64,000 nt of DNA from JAIBJN01 sp963825255. Lineage in GTDB: Bacteria; Actinomycetota; Thermoleophilia; Gaiellales; Gaiellaceae. This document shows, in pieces, positions 52,476-64,000 of the stretch; within the stretch, counting starts at the first letter, position 1; each line of letters starts with the position of its first letter. The stretch covers positions 1-64,000 of the forward strand of contig CAWGSF010000008.1 in the NCBI GenBank assembly GCA_963825255.1. The letters are read 5' to 3'. A program made the position numbers and the translations under genes. Under the pieces are notes generated by a model. That model ran no database searches. It was not told the DNA's origin and was given only the letters and a program-made list of their open reading frames with translations.

Positions 52476-52879
52476 GCGACCGCGCCTTTCGACTCCCAGT
52501 AGCGGTTGAGCGCTCCCTGCACCTTCACGAACCAGACGATCGCCGGGATGATCAGGATCCCGCCCGGGAAGAACCAGAGGCCTGTCCAGCCGGTCATCGG
52601 CGGCTCGCGGCCGTCCTTCGCGTACATCTTCCCGATCTCCGAGGGGATGACGAACCCGTTGACGGGACTAAGGAGGATCCAGACGACGAGGCCCACAACC
52701 CCGCCGATCCCCTCGTTCGTGTGCTGCTTCATCTCCTCGTGCGTCTTGTAGGCCCAGTAGTAGCTGTAGAAGTTGAGGGTGATGATGTACATGAGGATCC
52801 CGAAGCCGATTCCCCGCGGCTGCCCGAGTGGGCCGGTGTTTCCGGAGGGAGAGACTGCGACGTCGGCGGATGGTTCCAT
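52472..52879 (-). CDS. DUF4234 membrane protein
   Basis: The 135-residue protein has a short disordered start, then IGFGILMYIITLNFYSYYWA, GVVGLVVWILLSPVNGFVIP and WFFPGGILIIPAIVWFVKVQ, ending NRYWES. This is the DUF4234 pattern (first helix, Y-W motif, glycine-rich second helix). Function is unknown. AAGGAAGGTG lies ahead of the ATG. Confidence 0.85.
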   Translation of the reverse strand: MEPSADVAVSPSGNTGPLGQPRGIGFGILMYIITLNFYSYYWAYKTHEEMKQHTNEGIGGVVGLVVWILLSPVNGFVIPSEIGKMYAKDGREPPMTGWTGLWFFPGGILIIPAIVWFVKVQGALNRYWESKGAVA

Positions 52880-52932
52880 CTGCACCTTCCTTTCGGGTCG
52901 CCCTGACTCTACTGACGGGGGCGGGTTGCGCG

Positions 52933-55367
52933 TCAGCCGCGCGCGACGACGAGGCGGATCGTCATGTTCCGGACGGAGGCGAGGCCGGCGCGGGGGATCT
53001 GCGTGAGCACGGTGCCCGCCTTGCCCCCGTCCGCGTAGGCCTGGATCCTCCCGGCGAGCCCCCGCCGGGCCAGCCGCGCCTGGGCCTTCTCCACGGAGAG
53101 GCCGACCACGTCCGGGATGCGGCCGTTGCGGGCCTTCGGGAGAACGATCCGGACCGTGCTCCACGACGAGAGGGTCCCGGAGGCCGGGATCTGCTTCGTG
53201 ACGACGCCGAGGCGCTCTCCGGGCTCGGCCGGCCGCCAGATCACCTCGGGCGTCAAGCGGCATCGAGAGAAGCTGTGCCTCGGCGGCGTGCCGGCGGGCG
53301 CCCACGACGCTGGGGACGTCCACCTCGTTGGGCTTGCAAGGCGCGAGCTGGCTCGGCCCCGACCCGACGAAGTAGACGATCTGGTGCGAGTCGCGGCAGT
53401 TGCCGTTGTCGCGGTACCACTGGTTGTTCCGGTAGACGACCTGAAGCGGCGCCACGGACGGGTAGACCGGCGGGGCGAACGACTCCGGCGGCTCGTTCTC
53501 GTGCGCGCAGCGCGCGCTCCATGAAGCTCTTCCAGATGAGCGCGGGGAACGTCCCGCCGGCGACCGGGTCGCCCTCGAACTCGGTCTCCATGGGAATGAG
53601 CTTGTCCGGGTAGCCGACCCAGACGGCGGTCACGAGCTGTGGCGTGTAGCCCACGAACCACGCGTCGCCGTAGTTCTCCGTCGTGCCCGTCTTCCCGGCG
53701 GCGGTGCGGTCCGAGAGCGCCGCCCGGTGGCCCGTGCCCTCGGTGATGACCTGCTGGAGGATCGAGGTCACCATGGCGGCGTCGTTCTCGCTCACGACCT
53801 GCTTGCGTATGGGGTCGTTCGAGTACGCGTGCGTCCCGTCGTCCACCTTCAGGACGGCGCGCGGGGTGTTGCCGAGCAGCGTGCCGTCGACGCGCTTGCC
53901 GCCGTCCGCCAGCGTGGCGAAGCCGCGCGCCATCTCGAGCGGGCTCACCGCCTCGACGCCGAGGCCGATGCCGAAGTAGTCGTCGAGCGGGCGAGTGATG
54001 CCCATACGGTGAGCCGTGGCGGCGACGTTCTTCGGCCCCACCTGCGCCGTCAGCTGCGCGTAGACGGCGTTGTCCGAGTGGATCGTCGCCTCCTCGAGGT
54101 TGATCGGCCCCAGGTACGAGCCCTCGTAGTTCGCGACCGACCAGAGCTTGTCGCCCAGGTTGATGACGGTGGGCTGCGAGACGAAGACGGTCTGCGGCGA
54201 GATGCCCTGCTCGAGGGCGGCCGTGAGGACGAAGGGCTTGAACGACGAGCCGGTCTGGCGCTCGCCCTGGACGGCGAGGTTGAACTGGCTCTTCGTGAAG
54301 TTCCTGCCCCCGACCATGGCGAGCACGCGGCCGTCGCGGGGATCGATGGCGACGAGGGCCACGGCCGGCCCCTTCGGCCCCGGCAGCCACTTGTCGATCG
54401 CTTCCCGCGCGAGCTTCTGGAGCGCGAGGTCGATCGAGGTGGTGATCCTGAGGCCGCCGCCGAAGACCTCGCCCGACCCGTAGTAGGGCAGCAGCTGCTG
54501 CTTCACGTACTCCGCGAAGTACTGCTGCCGCCGCTTGGTCCCGGGGAGCCCGACGTCGTCGGGGTCCGGGAGCGGGGCGCTGTCCGCCTCGCGGTAGTCG
54601 TCCGGCGTGATCAGGCCCTGCTCGAGCATGAGCTGGAGGACGGTCGTCCGCCGCGCCCTGGCGGCGCCCGGGTTCGCGACGGGGTCGTAGGCGCCCGGGC
54701 TGGCCGGCAGGCCCGCGAGCAGGGCGGCCTCGGGCAGGGTGAGGTCCTTCGCGTGCTTGCCGAAGTAGACGCGCGCGGCCATCTCGATGCCGTACGCCCC
54801 GTTCCCGAAGTAGATCGTGTTCAGGTAGGCGGTGAGGATCCGCTCCTTCGGCCAGCGCTGCTCGAGCTGCCAGGCGAGCGCCGCCTCCTTGACCTTGCGA
54901 CTGATCGTGCGTTCCTGCTTCGTGTACTGGTTCTTGATGAACTGCTGGGTGATCGTCGACCCGCCCTGCACGAAGTTCTGGGAGCGGAGGTCGGCCCAGA
55001 CGGCTCGGAGCATCCCCTGGGCGTCGACGCCGCGGTGCTCCCAGAACCGGCGGTCCTCGACGGCGACGATCGCCTGCTTCATGAGCGGCGAGATCTGGTC
55101 GGAGCCGACGACGACCCGGCTCTCCGAGCCGCGGAGCACCGCGAGGACGGTCTTCCCGTCCGACGCGTAGATGTATCCGAGCTGCTCGACGCGCTGCTCG
55201 TTGCCGGGCTCGAGCTGCGGGAGCTCGCTCGCGATCGAGCTCACGAGCCCGTACGCAAACGACACCGCCGCCGCTGAGACGACGACGAGGAGGAGAGCGA
55301 GGGACCGGAGCTTGCGAACCCGGCGACGGCGCGGTTTCGCGCCCCGCCTACGTCTTCCGAATGCCAC
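52933..55367 (-). CDS. Class A penicillin-binding protein (PBP1A-like) with PASTA domains (two frame breaks)
   Basis: A bifunctional peptidoglycan glycosyltransferase/transpeptidase of about 810 residues with a basic start and an N-terminal membrane helix (SLALLLVVVSAAAVSFAYGL). The glycosyltransferase part has VAVEDRRFWEHRGVDAQGML (catalytic Glu) and GGSTITQQFIKNQYTKQERT. The transpeptidase part has TGSSFKPFVLTAALEQG (Ser-x-x-Lys), HSDNAVYAQL (SxN) and GKTGTTENYGDAWFVG (KTG). A Pro/Cys-containing linker and two PASTA-like repeats (VVGLSVEKAQARLARRGLAG) close it. Breaks lie near 53510 and 53262. It acts in cell-wall growth; PASTA domains bind muropeptides. Confidence 0.93.
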
Positions 55368-55399
55368 GAAGCGTTGAGTCTAGCGACGAGTGTCGGCGC

Positions 55400-56113
55400 C
55401 TACGCCGGTTCACCGGTGGCGAAGACCGGCTCCTGCGTCGACTGCTCGACGCCACCCTCTCGCTCGACCGTCACGGCGACCACCGCCCCCTCCGGGACAG
55501 GCTCCGCGAGCGCGACGACCGTAGGAGCGCCTCCGCCTGCGAAGAGGCCGGCCGCCACCGCCTGGTCGTCCTGGATCACCCAGGCCTCGTACGTCTTCTC
55601 CGCCGGCGCTTCGTCGAGGCCGCGCACGACGAGCCAGCCATTGCCCGTCTCGTCGTCGACCACGAGGACGCCGTCCGCCCCGTCCAGCGGGATGTGCCGC
55701 GCGGTCGGGTCGGCCAGCAGTTGCGCCGCCTCCTGGGAGGAGCGGGAGGCGGCGCGCTCGTCGTCGAGCTGGTTCGAGAGGTCGACCGCCCAGATCCCGA
55801 GCGCGACCGCGGTGACGGCGGCCGCCGCCGCGACGGTCGCGGCGACGGGAAGCGCCCACCGCCGGCGCCGAAGGGGCACGACGTTCTGGCCCTCGCGCGC
55901 GGCCTCGGCGAGGATCCGCTCGCGTAGCGCGGGCGCGGGCGCGGGCGCGTCCGCGTCGTAGGCGAGCTCCGCGGCGACGTCCTGGAAGGACGCGACCGCG
56001 GACCGGCACTCGGCGCAGTACGCGAGGTGCTCCTCGAAGGCCACGCGCTCGTCGGCGTCGAGGGCGTCGAGTGCGTATGCGGCGCTCAGGTCGTGGATCT
56101 CGGCTCTCTCCAT
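55400..56113 (-). CDS. Zinc-type anti-sigma factor (RskA-like)
   Basis: The 237-residue protein has the HxxxCxxC zinc anti-sigma domain (EHLAYCAECRSAVASF), a transmembrane helix (WALPVAATVAAAAAVTAVAL) and an extracytoplasmic RskA domain (TYEAWVIQDDQAVAAGLFAG). It would bind and inhibit the sigma factor encoded just upstream and release it on regulated proteolysis. Its start overlaps the sigma stop by 28 bases. Confidence 0.9.
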   Translation of the reverse strand: MERAEIHDLSAAYALDALDADERVAFEEHLAYCAECRSAVASFQDVAAELAYDADAPAPAPALRERILAEAAREGQNVVPLRRRRWALPVAATVAAAAAVTAVALGIWAVDLSNQLDDERAASRSSQEAAQLLADPTARHIPLDGADGVLVVDDETGNGWLVVRGLDEAPAEKTYEAWVIQDDQAVAAGLFAGGGAPTVVALAEPVPEGAVVAVTVEREGGVEQSTQEPVFATGEPA

Positions 56114-56679
56114 GGCTCCTTCTCGAGTCCGTCATCGCCGAGCAGGTCGCGGAGGGTTGCGAGGCCGGCGAACATCCGGCTCTTGATTGTCCCCAGCGGC
56201 TCGCCGAGTCGGTCGGCGAGCTCGGACTGGGTGAAGCCTCCGAAGTACGCGAGCTCGAGCGCCTCGCGCTGCTTGTCGGGCAGCTTGCGGAGGGCCTCCT
56301 GGACGCGGGCGCGCCGCAAACGCAGCCAAGCCTCGTCCTCGGTGTCGTCGCCCGCGGCCTGCGGGGCCGCCTCGAGCGGCTCGGCCCGGCGAGGCTGCTC
56401 ACGACGGACGAGGTCGACCGCGCGCCGGTGGATCAGGGTGAGGATCCAGGTGCTCGCCTTCGCGCGCTCGGCGACGAAGCGCGCCGACGATCGCCAGACG
56501 GCGAGGAAGCCCTCCTGCACGGCGTCCTCTGCGAGCGCGGGATCGCGCACGATCCGGAGCGCAAGCCCGTACGCGGCCCTGCCGAAACGGTCGTACAGCT
56601 CGGCGAGCGCGTCCTCGTCGGCCCGCGCGACCAGGGCGACGAGCGCCTCGTCCGAGAGATGGGCGAGCTTGCGGGCCAC
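56086..56679 (-). CDS. ECF sigma factor, SigK-like
   Basis: The 197-residue ECF protein has region 2 (VARADEDALAELYDRFGRAA, DPALAEDAVQEGFLAVWRSS, STWILTLIHRRAVDLVRREQ) and region 4 (ALRKLPDKQREALELAYFGG, LGEPLGTIKSRMFAGLATLR). Paired with an RskA-type anti-sigma it fits the SigK group. The GTG at 56679 gives the shortest product beginning directly at the first helix; longer starts are possible upstream. Confidence 0.9.
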   Translation of the reverse strand: MARKLAHLSDEALVALVARADEDALAELYDRFGRAAYGLALRIVRDPALAEDAVQEGFLAVWRSSARFVAERAKASTWILTLIHRRAVDLVRREQPRRAEPLEAAPQAAGDDTEDEAWLRLRRARVQEALRKLPDKQREALELAYFGGFTQSELADRLGEPLGTIKSRMFAGLATLRDLLGDDGLEKEPWREPRSTT

Positions 56680-56782
56680 GGGCGGGTGGTCGCGACGCGA
56701 ACCGGGCAACGCTAGCACGGCGATCACGCGTGGTATTCGCACGTCTCCGCGGCCCGGTTCGCCTCGTATGATCGGCACGTCG

Positions 56783-57940
56783 ATGGCAACGTCCGATCTC
56801 GTCTCCGAGCTGACCCGAAACGCGGTCGACGTGCTCCCGGCCGGTGAGCTCGAGCGCAAGCTCGCCCTCGGACGGCCGCTCCGCGTGAAGCTCGGGATCG
56901 ATGTCACCTCGCCCGACATCCACGTCGGTCGCGCCATCCCCCTGCAGCGCATGCGCGCGTTCCAGGACCGGGGGCACCTCGGCGTCCTCATCGTCGGGGA
57001 CTACACGACGCGGGTGGGCGACCCGTCGGGCCGCTCGACCGAGCGCCCGATCCTGTCCGACGAGGAGATCGACGCGAACGCGCAGACGTACGTCGACCAG
57101 GCGTACCAGATCGTCGACCCCGACCGGACCGAGGTCCGCTTCAACGGGGAGTGGCTCTCCCGGCTCTCCTTCGCCGACGTCCTGCGACTTACGCGGACGA
57201 CGACGGTCGCGCGCCTCCTCGAGCGCGACGACTTCGCCAACCGCTACACGGCGGGACAGCCGATCTCGATCTCGGAGCTCCTGTACCCGCTGATGCAGGC
57301 GTACGACTCCGTCGCCGTCGAGGCCGACGTCGAGCTCGGCGGCACCGACCAGCTCTACAACCTCCTCGCCGGCCGCGAGGTCATGCAGGCCTACGGCCTC
57401 GAGCCGCAGGTGGCGCTCACGACGCCGCTCCTCGTCTCGTGGGACGGCGAGAAGATGAGCTCGTCCGTAGGGAACAACATCCCGCTCACGGCGCCGCCGG
57501 AGGAGCAGTTCGGCCGCACGATGCGGGTCCCGGACGAGCTGCTCCCGGACTGGTACCGCCTCGTGCTCGAGACCGAGCTCGACCCGGATGCGGACCCGCT
57601 CGAGGCGAAGCTCGAGCTCGCCCGCTTCATCGTCCGCCGCTCGCACGGTGAGGACGCTGCGAAGGCGGCGGAGGCGCACTTTACCCGCGTCGTCCGCGAG
57701 GGTCGCGAGCCGGAGGAGGTGGCGGAGGCGGCGCTGCCGCCCGGGGATCCCGTGCATCTTCCGGCGCTCATCCGGGAGGTCTTCGGCCTCTCCACGAGCG
57801 AGGCGCGTCGGCTCATCGCCCAGGGCGCCGTGAAGCTCGACGGCTCGCCGACGACCGACCTCGACGTCCCCCGCGAGGCCCTCGGCGGGGCTCTTCTCCA
57901 GGTGGGGAAGCGCCAGTTCGCCCGGCTGGGCGCCGCCTGA
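56783..57940 (+). CDS. tyrS: Tyrosyl-tRNA synthetase
   Basis: The 385-residue class I synthetase has KLGIDVTSPDIHVGRAIPLQ (the HIGH region here reads HVGR), GDYTTRVGDPSGRSTERPIL, ELGGTDQLYNLLAGREVMQA and the KMSKS-type loop WDGEKMSSSVGNNI. It ends with an S4-like RNA-binding domain (VFGLSTSEARRLIAQGAVKL). It charges tRNA(Tyr). It lies just ahead of the rRNA operon; an alternative ATG lies at 56768. The family is the TyrZ/type-2 group by the loop sequence. Confidence 0.93.
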   Translation: MATSDLVSELTRNAVDVLPAGELERKLALGRPLRVKLGIDVTSPDIHVGRAIPLQRMRAFQDRGHLGVLIVGDYTTRVGDPSGRSTERPILSDEEIDANAQTYVDQAYQIVDPDRTEVRFNGEWLSRLSFADVLRLTRTTTVARLLERDDFANRYTAGQPISISELLYPLMQAYDSVAVEADVELGGTDQLYNLLAGREVMQAYGLEPQVALTTPLLVSWDGEKMSSSVGNNIPLTAPPEEQFGRTMRVPDELLPDWYRLVLETELDPDADPLEAKLELARFIVRRSHGEDAAKAAEAHFTRVVREGREPEEVAEAALPPGDPVHLPALIREVFGLSTSEARRLIAQGAVKLDGSPTTDLDVPREALGGALLQVGKRQFARLGAA

Positions 57941-57961
57941 CCGTCGCCGGGACGGCCGTTC

Positions 57962-57989
57962 TTGACACCCCTACGGCCGCTGCTATCAT
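57962..57989 (+). promoter_or_regulatory. Likely rRNA promoter
   Basis: TTGACA at 57962-57967 and TATCAT at 57984-57989 are spaced by 16 bases, close to the vegetative sigma consensus. It lies 22 bases after tyrS and about 300 bases before 16S, so the transcript would carry a long leader. Confidence 0.75.
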
Positions 57990-58060
57990 TCCTCGGCCGC
58001 CACTTCGGCTGCACGGAAACGGTAAACCCACGAGCAAACGGAGAGCCCTTCACCGAAGCC

Positions 58061-58118
58061 TGATACGACCGAGTATCAACTTCCAGGAGGGGCCTTCGCG
58101 CGAGTCGGAGGCCTTTTT
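58061..58118 (+). terminator. Hairpin pair with intrinsic-terminator form in the rRNA leader
   Basis: A six-base stem (TGATAC at 58061, GTATCA at 58073) is followed by an eight-base stem (58091-58098 with 58106-58113, one G-T pair) and five T residues at 58114-58118. The second hairpin has the exact form of an intrinsic terminator but sits between the promoter and 16S. It could act as an attenuator, or end a short upstream transcript. Confidence 0.6.
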
Positions 58119-58143
58119 CGTGCCGGCGTCGAGGCGCCCGGTC

Positions 58144-58171
58144 TTTGAAAACTCAGCAGCGTGAACGTCGA
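58144..58171 (+). repeat. 5' half of the 16S processing stem
   Basis: This leader sequence is nearly the reverse complement of 59945-59973 in the spacer after 16S, so it can form the long stem cut by RNase III. The shared core TTGAAAACTCAGCAGCGTG is almost fully paired. Confidence 0.8.
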
Positions 58172-58291
58172 GAACCTCGCGCGCTTCGGCGCGGGAGGTC
58201 AATGAACCCGTCTCCTCTCTCGAGGGGACTTTGAGCTCAAGCTCGTCTGAAACCGTTAGCAACCAGGCTTCGGCCTGACTGCGAAAGGTCT

Positions 58292-59838
<1,547 letters not shown>

Positions 59839-60061
59839 CTAGGGAATGCGGGAGCTCCAACTCCCGCGGGCGCCCGGCCCGTCGATGTCTCGGCCCTCGG
59901 CCGAGCCGTCCGGTGCCCGGGCTCGCCTAGAACCAACGTCGACCTCGACGTTTCCACGCTGCTGAGTTTTGAGAGACCGGCCCTCGGCCGGCATCCTCTC
60001 GAGGCGGGATCGCCCGCGCGCACCTTGAAAACTCCATAGCGGCAGACACGGTGTTCTTCAT
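59839..60061 (+). other. 16S-23S spacer without tRNA genes
   Basis: The 223-base spacer holds the 3' half of the 16S processing stem (59945-59973) and the 5' half of the 23S stem (60023-60056). I see no tRNA cloverleaf, so tRNA-Ile and tRNA-Ala are not in this operon. Confidence 0.8.
60023..60056 (+). repeat. 5' half of the 23S processing stem
   Basis: The segment is nearly the reverse complement of 63051-63084, downstream of 23S (for example CTCCATAGCG with CGCTATGGAG). It can form the 23S precursor stem. Confidence 0.75.
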
Positions 60062-63050
<2,989 letters not shown>

Positions 63051-63120
63051 GAACACCGTTGAAGTCGCTATGGAGTTTTGAGGGTGCGCGGGGCTCGCCC
63101 GGCGCCGACAACTCACAGTC

Positions 63121-63235
<115 letters not shown>

Positions 63236-63242
63236 TTTTTCT

Positions 63243-63276
63243 CGAAAGGGTCGCCGCGAGGCGGCCCTTTCTCGCA
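63243..63276 (+). terminator. Terminator of the rRNA operon
   Basis: GAAAGGGTCGCC pairs with GGCGGCCCTTTC around a short loop and is followed by TCTCG. It lies eight bases after 5S. Confidence 0.75.
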
Positions 63277-63288
63277 TTGGAAGAGCGT

Positions 63289-63777
63289 CTAGCGCGCGCC
63301 GATCCTGCACGCAGGCAGCTTGACCACCTTGCGGAGCAGGCGCGGGTCCGCCCCGGGGCGATCGCGAAGCCATTCGAACAGCACGGCGTGGCGGCTCTCG
63401 ACGCCGGCCGCGTCGGCCCGGGGCCCGAACCACTGGCTCCAGACGAGGGTGTTGCGGGCGCCCTCGAGCAGCGTGTTGCGGGTCGACCGCCGGTCCCGCT
63501 GGACAGTGACCCATGCGCTGCCCAGTCTCACCTGGCGCATGAACGTCAGGCGCTGGTAGCCGTCGGCCGGGCTCGTGCGCCACCGCGTGTGTGCCTTGAG
63601 ACGGCTGCTCTGTGCCACGCCGGCGACGCCGCACGCGAGGCTCTGCGCCTCCCAGGCGAACGGGCCGCGGGTGCCCGTCCACGAGAGCGCAGGCTCAGCC
63701 GCCGCGCTCCCGGCTCCCGCGAGCATGGAAACCAGTGCTGCGAGCAGCACGACGTTGTGCCTTCCCCGGCTCCGCAT
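63289..63777 (-). CDS. Secreted unknown protein
   Basis: The 162-residue protein has a signal peptide (VVLLAALVSMLAGAGSAAAE). The mature part contains QSLACGVAGVAQSSRLKAH and VSSxW-like beta segments, and ends VVKLPACRIGAR, with two cysteines that could pair. No family is recognised. It is convergent with the rRNA operon. Confidence 0.55.
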   Translation of the reverse strand: MRSRGRHNVVLLAALVSMLAGAGSAAAEPALSWTGTRGPFAWEAQSLACGVAGVAQSSRLKAHTRWRTSPADGYQRLTFMRQVRLGSAWVTVQRDRRSTRNTLLEGARNTLVWSQWFGPRADAAGVESRHAVLFEWLRDRPGADPRLLRKVVKLPACRIGAR

Positions 63778-63827
63778 CCTGAGGAAGCCTACGGAAACGC
63801 CCGGACGAGCCGCGCGCCGAAGCGGCG

Positions 63828-64000
63828 CTACGCCGCCCGCAGCTTCTCGCGCCAGGCCGGGTCGAGGGCGCGGAGGCCCTGGACGCGCTCGCCGATCGGC
63901 GGATGCGTGGAGAACATCGCGGCGAGCCCGACGGGCTCGAACGGGTTGACGATGTAGAGAGGCTCCGTGACCGGGCTCGCCTGGAAGCTGACGAGCTCCA
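63828..64000 (-). CDS. HtpX/M48 metalloprotease, C-terminal part (cut by window edge)
   Basis: The visible frame reads LYIVNPFEPVGLAAMFSTHP, then PPIGERVQGLRALDPAWREK and the stop at 63828. It is the conserved end of HtpX-type M48 peptidases, membrane zinc proteases acting in envelope quality control. The zinc-binding HExxH part lies beyond the window. Confidence 0.85.
   Translation of the reverse strand, partial: ELVSFQASPVTEPLYIVNPFEPVGLAAMFSTHPPIGERVQGLRALDPAWREKLRAA

Overview
The window is 64 kb of high-GC DNA with dense, often translationally coupled genes (many GTGA or ATGA stop/start overlaps), GTG and TTG starts, a WhiG/FliA-type sigma factor, an RskA/SigK-type pair, a PASTA-tailed class A penicillin-binding protein and an rRNA operon with no spacer tRNAs. 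The 16S text and gene content suggest an actinobacterium of class Thermoleophilia (Gaiellales/Solirubrobacterales-like). That placement is an inference from reading, not from a tree. A large share of genes that look intact at protein level are broken by one-base frame changes (roughly 45 sites), including housekeeping genes. This looks much more like uncorrected consensus errors than gene decay, so split genes are given here as single genes with the break positions noted.

Region by region. 1-8.2 kb: two small envelope proteins, a membrane GGDEF/HD-GYP protein, a baseplate-domain-like protein coupled to an endonuclease/exonuclease/phosphatase-fold enzyme, then a six-gene minus-strand redox operon (two small anchored proteins, ApbE, ferric-reductase-like cytochrome, ferredoxin, FAD-dependent reductase). 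8.24-12.25 kb: a 4.0-kb integrated element bounded by a 48-bp direct repeat of the 3' half of tRNA-Trp. It carries a tyrosine integrase, an Imm53-type immunity gene, a DUF6334-like gene and small unknowns. 12.2-20.7 kb: tRNA-Trp, WhiG-like sigma, EF-G paralogue, MFS transporter, MaoC hydratase, aldehyde dehydrogenase, RNase HI and tRNA-Gly. 20.7-27.2 kb: an integrase relic, then a 2-oxoacid:ferredoxin oxidoreductase operon (gamma, alpha, beta plus a GltD-like/ferredoxin fusion) and a HicA-like gene. 27.2-31.3 kb: a sigma factor with a C-terminal membrane extension, a divergent secreted protein, a second ECF sigma operon and tRNA-Cys.

31.3-46.3 kb: a cyclase with a degenerate alpha/beta-hydrolase domain, thioesterase, HMG-CoA reductase, folD, a cold-shock gene, gatCAB, an ABC exporter of MacB/FtsX type, an isolated C-terminal domain of the cyclic-2,3-diphosphoglycerate-synthetase-like GTPase family and a cation P-type ATPase. 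46.3-52.5 kb: a coupled run of aminotransferase, serA, YbaK-like deacylase, ilvE, DegT-type aminotransferase, RemA-like protein and 3-methyladenine DNA glycosylase. 52.5-58 kb: DUF4234 protein, PBP1A, RskA/SigK pair, tyrS. 58-63.3 kb: rrn operon (16S-23S-5S) with a recognisable promoter, an intrinsic-terminator-like hairpin in its leader and clear processing stems. 63.3-64 kb: a secreted protein and the 3' end of an HtpX-like protease.

The most interesting material is the ApbE/ferric-reductase operon with its two small partners, the tRNA-Trp element with a lone immunity gene, the stand-alone GTPase C-terminal domain with a near-perfect ribosome-binding site, the membrane-tethered sigma factor, and the terminator-like hairpin in the rRNA leader. 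None is proved to be a new system by sequence alone.
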